A stretch of 33,893 bases of DNA, from NCBI GenBank assembly GCA_005889535.1, contig VBHC01000130.1, forward strand, positions 1-33,893, in the 5' to 3' direction. Source of the DNA: Chloroflexota bacterium. Lineage in GTDB: Bacteria; Chloroflexota; Dormibacteria; CF-121. The stretch's first letter is position 1; every line of letters starts with the position of its first letter. Both the position numbers and the translations under genes were made by a program. Below the pieces are notes generated by a model, which was not told the DNA's origin, made no database searches, and worked only from the letters and a program-made list of their open reading frames with translations. This document shows positions 1 through 6,495 of this stretch, in pieces.

Positions 1-1
1 G

Positions 2-826
2 GCTCGCGCCATCCTCTATCAGTCGGGCAAGCTGGTGGTCTCCGGCCACGCGCCCGCCTTCGACACCGCAAGCGCCATGATCGACGCCGTCGGTAAGAAG
101 GCGGCGCCAAAAAGCCGGGCCAGCAGCACGACCGCCGCCACGGAGACCCCGAGGCCTCCCGAGGCTGAACCCCACATCGGGACGGACGAAGCCGGAAAGG
201 GCGACTTCTTCGGACCGATGGTGACGAGCGGCGTATTTGTCGATGCCAGGACGGCGCAGATCCTGCGGACGCTCGGTGTCCGCGACAGCAAGACCGTGAG
301 TGACCGCGAGCTACGTGGCCTGGCATCCAATATTCGTGAGGTCGTCCCTGAAGGGCAGCGGGCTGTGCTCGTGCTTGCGCCGAAACGCTACAACGAGCTC
401 TACCGGCAGATGCGCAGCGAGGGCAAGAACCTCAATACCTTGCTGGCCTGGACCCACACGCGCGTGATCGAAGATCTGATCAAGTCAGGGCTGCGCCCGA
501 ATTTCATCCTGAGCGATCAGTTCGGTGACAAGCGCTATATCGAGAGCCGGCTGCTGATGGATACGCGGCTCAGCGGTGTACCGGTGGTTCAGGTGCATCG
601 TGCTGAAGCCGACGTCGGGGTCGCCGCGGCATCGATCCTGGCGCGCGACGCCTTCCTGCGATGGCTGGACCAGGGGTCGAAGACGCTGGGCGTCACGCTA
701 CCGAAGGGCGCCTCGCCGAAGGTCATCGAGACCGCGAGGTCGCTCGTGAGCCGGGCCGGCGCCGATAGCCTGAAGGAATACGCGAAAGTCTCCTTCAAGA
801 CGATGCAGAAGGTCCTGGCTCCGTAA
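2..826 (+). CDS. rnhC: Ribonuclease HIII, 5' end outside window
   Basis: Endonuclease that cuts the RNA strand of RNA-DNA hybrids in the cytoplasm. The reading frame is open from the first bases: codons before the GTG at 35 read ARAILYQSGKL, which fits the end of the TBP-like N-terminal substrate-binding domain of RNase HIII, so GTG 35 is internal and the gene begins upstream of the window. About 62 codons in comes the active-site segment GTDEAGKGDFFGP, then the RDSK segment, SDQFGDK, and AEADVGVAAASILAR carrying the later acidic residues. These fit HIII rather than HII, chiefly because of the N-terminal domain remnant. A low-complexity Ala/Pro/Thr linker joins the two domains. The MFS gene starts 11 bases after the stop. 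Family call is secure; the true start cannot be seen. Confidence 0.88.
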   Translation, partial: ARAILYQSGKLVVSGHAPAFDTASAMIDAVGKKAAPKSRASSTTAATETPRPPEAEPHIGTDEAGKGDFFGPMVTSGVFVDARTAQILRTLGVRDSKTVSDRELRGLASNIREVVPEGQRAVLVLAPKRYNELYRQMRSEGKNLNTLLAWTHTRVIEDLIKSGLRPNFILSDQFGDKRYIESRLLMDTRLSGVPVVQVHRAEADVGVAAASILARDAFLRWLDQGSKTLGVTLPKGASPKVIETARSLVSRAGADSLKEYAKVSFKTMQKVLAP

Positions 827-837
827 GCTGTAGAGTC

Positions 838-2133
838 GTGCCCGCGGAAAGCACGACCTACCCCGAGCTATTTCGAATCCGCACCTTCCCTCGGTTGGCG
901 AGCAGCGTGGTCCTCGCCCGGACCGCCAACGCGATGATGCAGCTGGCACTGGTGCTCTTCGTGCTGCAGCGCTTCCACTCGCCGACCCTGGCCGGCGTGA
1001 CGGTCTTCCTGGCGATCGCGCCCGGAATCGTCGTGAGCCCGATTGCCGGTGCCCTGCTCGACCGGCACGGGCGGGTGCGGCTGATCATGCTCGATTACGC
1101 GGTCGGGGCACTGAGCCTGTTCCTGATCGCCGGCCTCGACGCGGCCGGGCGGATGACCCCGGCGGTGCTGCTGCCGATCGTGACACTCGGCGCCCTGACC
1201 TACTCGTTGAGCAACAGTGGCGCCCGGTCGCTGCTCCCGTTGATCGTTCCCAGCCGACTCTGGGATCGCGCCAACGCCCTGGACAGCATGGCGTACGCGG
1301 TCACGGGCGCGGCCGGGCCGGCGCTGGCCGGGGCACTCACGGCAGGCTTCGGACCGCGCGTTGCGCTGCTCACCTCGGCGGCGTTCTTCGTGGCCGGCGG
1401 CCTTGCGGTGGCCGGACTTTCGGAACCGCCGGCACGGGGCGGAACGACGTCCGTCCTGGCCGAGGCCCGGGAAGGACTGCTCTACGTCGTGGTGCGAAAC
1501 GCATCGCTGCGAGGCCTGGGCATCGTCATCGGCTTGGTGAATGTCGGCTTCGGCATCTTGATCGTGGCCCTCCCCGTCATGATCTTTCAACGCGTGCACG
1601 GCGACGCGGCGCTGGTCGGCGGGCTGTGGGCGCTGCTGGGGCTCGGGTCGGCCGTTTCCGTCATCTTCTTCGGACGCCAAAGCAGCGAGGGTCGCGAGCG
1701 CCAGATGATCGGGCTCGGCACGCTGGCCGGCGCGCTTGGCGTGGCCGTGCTCGCGGTTACCGGCAACGTCATCGCCGTCGCCGCCGCCATGGCGTTCATC
1801 GGGATCGCCAACGGTCCGGCCGATATCGCCCTGTTCTCGATGCGGCAGCGCCGCACCGACCCGGCCTGGTACGGACGAGCGTTCGCCGTCTCGATGTCGC
1901 TGAACTTTGCCGGGACACCGCTCGGGTCCGCCATCTCCGGTCCACTGATCCACGTTGGGCTGACGGCGGCGATCGGCGTCGCCGCCGCGTTGCTGCTACT
2001 CGCCGCCCGGCTGACACCGCTGCTGATTCCCAAAACCGCTGGGTATAAAATCGACGGTGAGTCCGCCAGGCAGTCGCGCCGGGATCGTCCCGTCGAGGAA
2101 AGTCCGAGCTCCGCAGAGCAGGGTGCCGGGTAA
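838..2133 (+). CDS. MFS transporter whose 3' end overlaps rnpB
   Basis: Probable integral membrane transporter of the major facilitator superfamily, 431 aa, with about ten to twelve hydrophobic segments and the MFS loop 2-3 type motif GALLDRHGRVRL near residue 70. The Gly/Ala-rich helices and central break (around residues 195-215) suit a drug- or siderophore-exporter-like MFS, but the substrate cannot be read. The GTG start lies 11 bases after rnhC and has no clear Shine-Dalgarno sequence. The last ~26 codons (after residue ~406) are hydrophilic, unlike a transporter tail, and coincide with the 5' end of the RNase P RNA: no stop codon occurs before the RNA gene begins. The protein therefore probably carries an rnpB-encoded tail. 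Confidence 0.82.
   Translation: MPAESTTYPELFRIRTFPRLASSVVLARTANAMMQLALVLFVLQRFHSPTLAGVTVFLAIAPGIVVSPIAGALLDRHGRVRLIMLDYAVGALSLFLIAGLDAAGRMTPAVLLPIVTLGALTYSLSNSGARSLLPLIVPSRLWDRANALDSMAYAVTGAAGPALAGALTAGFGPRVALLTSAAFFVAGGLAVAGLSEPPARGGTTSVLAEAREGLLYVVVRNASLRGLGIVIGLVNVGFGILIVALPVMIFQRVHGDAALVGGLWALLGLGSAVSVIFFGRQSSEGRERQMIGLGTLAGALGVAVLAVTGNVIAVAAAMAFIGIANGPADIALFSMRQRRTDPAWYGRAFAVSMSLNFAGTPLGSAISGPLIHVGLTAAIGVAAALLLLAARLTPLLIPKTAGYKIDGESARQSRRDRPVEESPSSAEQGAG
2044..2049 (+). promoter_or_regulatory. -10 element of rnpB promoter
   Basis: TATAAA lies 7 bases before the G at 2057, which begins the P1 helix of RNase P RNA, so the predicted transcription start equals the mature 5' end. No good -35 is visible (17 bases upstream reads TGCTGA). 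The element lies inside the MFS coding sequence. Confidence 0.55.
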
Positions 2134-2434
2134 CGCCCGGTCGGGGTGACCCGAAGGAGAGTGCCACAGAAAAGACACAGCCGCCGCGCAAGCGACGGCG
2201 AAGGTGAAATGGTGCGGGTAAGAGCCCACCAGCAGCCGGGAGACCGGCTGGCTCGGTAAACCCCACCCGGAGCAAGACCGAATAGGAGGACGATACGGCT
2301 GGCTCGGCCGGTCCTCGGGTTAGGTCGCTAGAGTCGCCGGGTAACCGGCGACCGAGACGGATGACTGCCGCCCCACGGCGCGCCGGCTAGACCGGCTGAA
2401 GCGGGGAACAGAACTCGGCTTACGGCGGACTCAC
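2057..2434 (+). ncRNA. rnpB: RNase P RNA, bacterial type A
   Basis: Catalytic RNA of ribonuclease P, which matures the 5' ends of tRNA and tmRNA precursors. The 378-base length is typical. The ends pair as helix P1: GTGAGTCCGCC at 2057-2067 is the exact complement of GGCGGACTCAC at 2424-2434. Conserved core blocks appear in order: GAGGAAAGTCC at 2095-2105, CAGGGTGCCGGGTAACGCCC, GTGCCACAGAAA, GGTGAAATGGTGCGG followed by TAAGAGCCCACC, GGTAAACCCC, AGCAAGACCGAATAGG, AGACGGATGACTGCC at 2355-2369, and ACAGAACTCGGCTTACGG near the 3' end. The first 77 bases are also the 3' end of the MFS gene. No strong intrinsic terminator follows; only a 5-bp stem (CTTCG/CGAAG) without a T-run is seen. Confidence 0.96.
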
Positions 2435-2500
2435 TCTCTTCGTAACGAAGTCGTCGCAGCGGACGTAAACCAGGCGGCGTCGTGCCGACTCAATGGTTAC

Positions 2501-2995
2501 GTGATCATGGCGCTGACACAGCCGATCAGCGACGCGGACGGGTTCGAGTCTGCGATTCGCATGGAGAGCGGCCGGCTCTTCGCCGTGGCCTATTCGATCC
2601 TCCGTGATGTCCAGGAAGCCGAGGACGCGGTGCAGGAAACGATGGAACTGGCCTGGCGGTCCTGGTCGACCCTGCGCGATCCGCTGAAGCGTGCCCCGTG
2701 GCTCCGTCAGATTTGCGTGCGGCGGGCGCTTCGGCTGCGCCGGCGGGTTCTCCCACGGCTCTGGCTGGCGGACCGCCATGATGCGGACCGGGCCGAGCCG
2801 CGGCAGTCCGATCCCGACCTGGATCGAAGCTACCGCAGGCTGACGCGCCAGCAGCGAGCCGTCATCGCTCTCCACTACGAGTACGGCTACACCATTGACG
2901 AGTGCGCTCATCTGATCGGTTGCGCACCGGGCACGGCGCGCAGCCACCTGGCTCGCGCCCTGACCACCATGCGAAAGGACCTGCACGATGAATAA
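2501..2995 (+). CDS. ECF-type RNA polymerase sigma factor
   Basis: Alternative sigma-70 family factor of the extracytoplasmic-function class, 164 aa. Region 2 (residues ~25-60, LFAVAYSILRDVQEAEDAVQE) contacts core polymerase and the -10 element; region 4 (residues ~112-160, with LTRQQRAVIALHY and the helix-turn-helix TIDECAHLIGCAPGTARSHL) would read the -35 element. Regions 1.1 and 3 are absent, as expected. The start may be GTG 2501 or ATG 2507; neither has a good Shine-Dalgarno sequence. The gene overlaps the next gene by 8 bases, so translation is probably coupled. The partner has a short cytoplasmic part, one membrane segment and an outer propeller, which suggests a membrane-controlled sigma/anti-sigma pair. 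Target genes are unknown. Confidence 0.88.
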   Translation: MIMALTQPISDADGFESAIRMESGRLFAVAYSILRDVQEAEDAVQETMELAWRSWSTLRDPLKRAPWLRQICVRRALRLRRRVLPRLWLADRHDADRAEPRQSDPDLDRSYRRLTRQQRAVIALHYEYGYTIDECAHLIGCAPGTARSHLARALTTMRKDLHDE

Positions 2996-4346
2996 CCGGC
3001 CCGATCTCGAATCGCGCCTACGCGCCTACCTCTCGTCCGGCGCGCGCACCCAACCTCCTTCCGGGATGGAGGAGCGAATCGCCCGCCGTGTTGTTGGGCG
3101 GCGCTACTCCTGGACGTTTCAGCTGATGGCGGCCGCCGCCGTGCTCGTGCTCGCGATTGGTCTTGGCATCGGCTCGAGCAAGGTGCGACAGTGGGCCGCG
3201 GCCGTGAAGCCGAGCCCGAGCGCTTCTGCGATTGTCAGCCCCTCCGCCTCGGCGTCGCCGAGTGTCACGCCCTCGCCGGAGGTCACGTATCCGCTCCTGC
3301 CGCCATCCACGATCAAGATGATCAACGCCAGTGCCGGCTGGGCGGCAGGCTCCACCACCGATCGGATTCTGCGAACGACGGATGGTGGATCGCACTGGAA
3401 CGACGTGACGCCGCGCGGCGCCCGCCTCGGTACCTGGACCACCGTCTTCCTGGATGCGGACAACGCCTGGCTGGCGTCGTCCCTCCAACCCGGTTCCCCA
3501 ACCAACGACTTCAGTGTCGAGATCTATCGAACCTCAGACGGCGGCCGTAACTGGTCGCGGGTCGGGATGTTCGTGGCCGGTTGGGGCTTCCCGGGCGCGA
3601 TCGACTTCGTCGACCGGCAACACGGTTGGCTCCTGATGAAGCAAGACGGCAGTCTGCAGACGCCCGGCGCGGACATGATGGCCGTCTACGGGACGGCCGA
3701 CGGCGGCGCGAGCTGGAAGAAGCTTTCCGAAACAGACACAAGCGGGCTCCCGGACCATCTGCCGCAGGCTTGCTCGAAAACTCAGCTCGTCTTCCTGAAT
3801 GCCACGACGGGTTGGATCCAGGGTGGCTGCGGGGCGGGCGGCGGATACTTCCTGTACGTGACCCGTGACGGAGGCGGGAACTGGACCGCGGTTGCCCTGA
3901 GGGTCCCACAGCTGGGCACAACCAGCTGCGATTGCTCGATCGAGAGCCTGCGCTTCTGGGACAAGCAGCACGGGGCGTTGGTATTGAACGGCGCCTACCA
4001 GGATGCGCGCGGCTACGCGCAAAATTTCCTCTACACGACCACCGACGGCGGCCGGTCCTGGCAGCTGGGACCGCTGTTGCCGACCAACGCATTTTCGGTG
4101 TTCTTCCTCGATGCCACACACGGCTGGACCTTGAACGCCAAGGCCAATACCCTCCTCTTTACCGGCGACGGTGGCCAGCACTGGTCAACCGCCGGAACGA
4201 TTCCGTCGAATTCGAATGGCGTCGTGACGGATTTTCAGTTCGTGAGCGCGCAGGTTGGTTGGACCTTTGGCGCGGATTCGAGGGGTCTGCCGATTCTCAA
4301 GACTGTCGACGGCGGTCAGACCTGGACGACCCAGCTCGCACCCTGA
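2988..4346 (+). CDS. Membrane-anchored seven-repeat BNR/Ycf48-like propeller, possible anti-sigma factor
   Basis: 452 aa in three parts. Residues ~1-42 are a charged cytoplasmic segment (ESRLRAYLSSGAR, MEERIARRVVGRR) of the kind seen before the membrane helix of anti-sigma factors, without the HxxxCxxC zinc motif. Residues ~45-64 are one membrane helix. Residues ~74-100 are a Pro/Ser/Ala linker. The rest is an extracytoplasmic propeller: seven T-x-DGG-xx-W repeats (TTDGGSHW, TSDGGRNW, TADGGASW, TRDGGGNW, TTDGGRSW, TGDGGQHW, TVDGGQTW) alternate with seven GW-type strands (for example GWLLMK, GWTLNA), as in sortilin/BNR and Ycf48 propellers. Four cysteines in the propeller could form disulfides. 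The 8-base overlap with the ECF sigma gene suggests it binds that sigma factor; this is inference, since no known anti-sigma domain is certain. Confidence 0.72.
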   Translation: MNNRPDLESRLRAYLSSGARTQPPSGMEERIARRVVGRRYSWTFQLMAAAAVLVLAIGLGIGSSKVRQWAAAVKPSPSASAIVSPSASASPSVTPSPEVTYPLLPPSTIKMINASAGWAAGSTTDRILRTTDGGSHWNDVTPRGARLGTWTTVFLDADNAWLASSLQPGSPTNDFSVEIYRTSDGGRNWSRVGMFVAGWGFPGAIDFVDRQHGWLLMKQDGSLQTPGADMMAVYGTADGGASWKKLSETDTSGLPDHLPQACSKTQLVFLNATTGWIQGGCGAGGGYFLYVTRDGGGNWTAVALRVPQLGTTSCDCSIESLRFWDKQHGALVLNGAYQDARGYAQNFLYTTTDGGRSWQLGPLLPTNAFSVFFLDATHGWTLNAKANTLLFTGDGGQHWSTAGTIPSNSNGVVTDFQFVSAQVGWTFGADSRGLPILKTVDGGQTWTTQLAP

Positions 4347-4358
4347 ACGGCAAGCTAA

Positions 4359-4374
4359 ACACAATATCTGGGGG
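4359..4374 (+). promoter_or_regulatory. NrdR-box-like sequence upstream of mraZ
   Basis: ACACAATATCTGGGGG matches 12 of 16 positions of the NrdR box consensus acaCwAtATaTwGtgt, and its first 14 bases differ at one position from the box before nrdR (21459). It lies about 48 bases upstream of the mraZ -35 element. NrdR boxes normally occur in pairs; I see no convincing second box here, so function is uncertain. Confidence 0.35.
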
Positions 4375-4421
4375 CTCCTGATTTAGGCGGCCACAAGCCC
4401 ACAACATTTAGTCCCAATTTA

Positions 4422-4450
4422 TTGACAGCCACCTGTCGCGGTGGTAGCGT
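4422..4450 (+). promoter_or_regulatory. Sigma-70 promoter of the dcw cluster
   Basis: TTGACA at 4422-4427 is a perfect -35 hexamer, followed by a 17-base spacer and TAGCGT at 4445-4450, which keeps the key T, A and final T of the -10. Transcription would begin near 4457, giving a leader of about 60 bases that contains the MraZ boxes. The surrounding 169-base gap (4347-4515) holds no gene. Confidence 0.7.
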
Positions 4451-4462
4451 TCGGCGTGTCGG

Positions 4463-4487
4463 TGGCACAAAGTGGGGAAAAGTGGGG
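4463..4487 (+). promoter_or_regulatory. MraZ boxes (10-base direct repeats)
   Basis: Three TGG-type repeats spaced exactly 10 bases apart: TGGCA at 4463, TGGGG at 4473 and TGGGG at 4483, the last two inside a repeated AAAGTGGGGA/AAAGTGGGGA. MraZ is known to bind TGGGN repeats with 5-base spacers upstream of its own gene and repress the dcw operon. Position just downstream of the predicted start site suits autorepression. Confidence 0.7.
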
Positions 4488-4515
4488 AGTGTGAGACCAA
4501 GGGTGGCGACATCTA

Positions 4516-4956
4516 ATGTTCCTGGGCACGTATCGTCATGCGGTCGATGCCAAGGGACGGGTCGCCATTCCCGCCCGGTTTCGGGAACAGCTGCCAACCG
4601 GCACGGTGATCTCCAAGGGCGCGGAGGGCTGCCTGCAGCTCTATCCGCCGCAGGAGTGGTCACAGGAGCAAGGCTTACGGCTGGGCTCCACGACACCCGC
4701 GGAGGAGCGGCGGCTCGCCCGCATGATGTTCGGCGCCGCCCGGGAGTCCGAATTCGACGCCCAGGGACGAATCGTCCTGTCCGCCGACCAGCGGCAGTAC
4801 GCCGGCATCACGAATATCGCCTGGATCGTTGGCGTCAACAACTTGATCGAGATCTGGAACGACGAGCAGTGGCGGCGCATCGGCGAGGCGACGCCGGAAG
4901 AGTACACGCGAATTCAGGACCAGGTGGCCGAGCGGCGACGTGCGCAGCGCACGTGA
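4516..4956 (+). CDS. mraZ: Transcriptional regulator MraZ
   Basis: DNA-binding regulator at the head of the dcw cluster, 146 aa, usual length. It contains two AbrB-like swapped-hairpin modules, the first at MFLGTYRHAVDAKGRVAIPARFR and the second at ESEFDAQGRIVLSADQR, each with the D-x-GR signature. In characterised bacteria MraZ forms a ring-like oligomer and represses its own operon. Here an upstream series of 10-base TGGGG repeats is the likely operator. The ATG start is supported by the exact family N-terminus MFLG; a weak Shine-Dalgarno AAGGGTGG lies 9-10 bases upstream. The stop overlaps the start region of rsmH by 17 bases, indicating coupled translation. Confidence 0.96.
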   Translation: MFLGTYRHAVDAKGRVAIPARFREQLPTGTVISKGAEGCLQLYPPQEWSQEQGLRLGSTTPAEERRLARMMFGAARESEFDAQGRIVLSADQRQYAGITNIAWIVGVNNLIEIWNDEQWRRIGEATPEEYTRIQDQVAERRRAQRT

Positions 4957-5923
4957 CCGAGGCGGCCATTCTCGCGGCGACCGACCGTCCGGCCCAGCCG
5001 GACATCGACCCGTACTTTTACAAGACGTCATAACCAGCCTTCAACCAGCCCCCGGGCAGGCGTTCATCGACGCCACGCTGGGGGGTGGGGGATATGCGCG
5101 GGCGCTGATGGAGCGCCTGCGGCCGGGCGGCCTGCTGCTCGGCATCGATCGCGACGCCTCCGCCCTCGAGCGCTTCGCCCAGGAACCGGTGCCTCCCGGC
5201 GTCACCGTGATGCTGGAGCACACCAACTTCGCACAGCTCGCTCCCGTCGCGGAGCGGATCGGACGTCCGGTCAACGGCGTCGTTTTCGACCTCGGCCTCT
5301 CCTCGCTGCAGCTCGACGACCCGGAGCGGGGCTTCAGCTTCCAGGCGGACGGACCCCTCGACATGCGCCTGGATCGCAGCGAACCGTGGACCGCCGCCGA
5401 CCTGCTCAACCGCGAATCGGAGAGCGAACTACGGCGCATCCTCAAGCAATACGGCCAGGAACGCTGGGCGGCGCGGATCGCGCAGCGGATCGCGGAGCGG
5501 CGGCGCCGAACACCACTGAAGACCACGAGGGACCTCGTCGACGTCGTCACCGGGGCCATCCCACGTGGCGCCTGGCCCCGCGACATTCACGTCGCGACCC
5601 GCACCTTTATGGCCTTCCGGATCGCGGTCAACCGTGAGCTGGAAGCGATCGAGAAAGGGTTGAAGGCTGCCATTGAAGTGCTCGCAAGCGGTGGGCGCGT
5701 AGGGGTCGTCTCCTTCCACTCCCTCGAGGACAAGATTGCAAAGAATCTCTTCAACGTCGAAGCAAAAGACTGTATCTGTCCGCCCCAAGCGCCCGTCTGC
5801 CTCTGCGGGCACCAGCGTTCGGTGCGCGTGGTGACGCGAAAGCCGATCACTCCTTCAGAAACCGAGGTCCAGGAGAATCCCCGGGCCCGGTCGGCGAAAT
5901 TGCGAGTCGCGGAGAAGCTATGA
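4940..5923 (+). CDS. rsmH: 16S rRNA (cytosine-1402-N4)-methyltransferase RsmH
   Basis: SAM-dependent enzyme that methylates N4 of C1402 in the ribosomal P site. The 327-aa product has the family's N-terminal HRPVLLQDV, the SAM-binding FIDATLGGGGYA, the acidic FDLGLSS segment, the MRLD segment, ATRTFMAFRIAVN, and SFHSLEDK near residue 260, followed by a Cys-rich CICPP/VCLCG stretch and the usual KPITPSETE end. GTG 4940 is the only start codon in frame before the conserved HRPVLL, so the first ~22 residues (Arg/Gly/Pro-rich) form a short extension. It overlaps mraZ by 17 bases, as expected for the second dcw gene. Confidence 0.95.
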   Translation: MRSARDRGGHSRGDRPSGPAGHRPVLLQDVITSLQPAPGQAFIDATLGGGGYARALMERLRPGGLLLGIDRDASALERFAQEPVPPGVTVMLEHTNFAQLAPVAERIGRPVNGVVFDLGLSSLQLDDPERGFSFQADGPLDMRLDRSEPWTAADLLNRESESELRRILKQYGQERWAARIAQRIAERRRRTPLKTTRDLVDVVTGAIPRGAWPRDIHVATRTFMAFRIAVNRELEAIEKGLKAAIEVLASGGRVGVVSFHSLEDKIAKNLFNVEAKDCICPPQAPVCLCGHQRSVRVVTRKPITPSETEVQENPRARSAKLRVAEKL

Positions 5924-5966
5924 AACCCGTCCATGTCCTTCCACAAGTCAATACCTGAGCGGCCGC

Positions 5967-6461
5967 ATGGTGGAAACCCTCCCTCCTGGGCATCTACTAG
6001 TATTGCGGCCCCGCCGGCCCGATCCGACCCCTCCGGCGCGCGCGTTTCCCCCTTCGCGCGCGCGCCGGAGTCGCGGCCGGCCTTCCATCTCGCCACTCGT
6101 GGCCGCGGTGTCGTTGATCGCAGCGGCCCTGTTGCTCGTCGCGCAGTCGGCCGCCGCCACCCAGGCGAGTTACCAGATCGCGACGCTGAAACAGGAACAG
6201 GCCCACCTCTCCGCCGAGCACGACCAGCTCCTGGCCCAGCTCGCCGGCGACCGCGCCGCCAACCGCGTCGCTACCGCCGCGCAGCAGCTTGGCCTATCCC
6301 ATCCCAGCCGGTGGCAGTACGTTCACGCGACCGGCTCGCCGATCGCGCTCGGGCCACGTCCTTCGGACTCCGGGCACCCACCGATCTGGGACGGCGTGAT
6401 GGCGGTAGTCGGCGCGATCACCGGGCGGCCCCTCGACGCTTCGGCCCAGTCCGCCCGCTAA
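5967..6461 (+). CDS. ftsL: Cell division protein FtsL-like (septum formation initiator)
   Basis: Bitopic divisome protein, 164 aa, identified by topology and place rather than sequence motif. A Pro/Arg-rich cytoplasmic tail (residues 1-43) is followed by a membrane helix (about 44-63, SPLVAAVSLIAAALLLVAQ), then a short coiled coil (about 67-92, with IATLKQEQAHLSAEHDQLLAQL) and an ATAAQQLGLSHPS segment typical of FtsL/DivIC proteins. It should sit in the FtsQ-FtsL-FtsB complex that activates FtsW-FtsI. The ATG lies 43 bases after rsmH with weak ribosome-binding signal. The cytoplasmic tail is longer than usual and very Arg/Pro-rich. No separate ftsB/divIC is seen. Confidence 0.8.
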   Translation: MVETLPPGHLLVLRPRRPDPTPPARAFPPSRARRSRGRPSISPLVAAVSLIAAALLLVAQSAAATQASYQIATLKQEQAHLSAEHDQLLAQLAGDRAANRVATAAQQLGLSHPSRWQYVHATGSPIALGPRPSDSGHPPIWDGVMAVVGAITGRPLDASAQSAR

Positions 6462-6495
6462 GCGCAGCGCAGCGGCATGAGTCGGCGGTGACGGG

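Noticed and set aside
868-1953. 361-codon - strand frame over the MFS gene
   Set aside because: Charged low-complexity product, no membrane segments or motifs; artefact of the hydrophobic + strand gene.
2438-2450. Hairpin CTTCG/CGAAG after rnpB as a terminator
   Set aside because: Only 5 bp with a 3-base loop and no T-run; cannot be called a terminator.
5920-5958. 12-codon mini-ORF (ATG overlapping the rsmH stop) before ftsL
   Set aside because: Too short and in a different frame from ftsL; no evidence of translation beyond the ATGA overlap.
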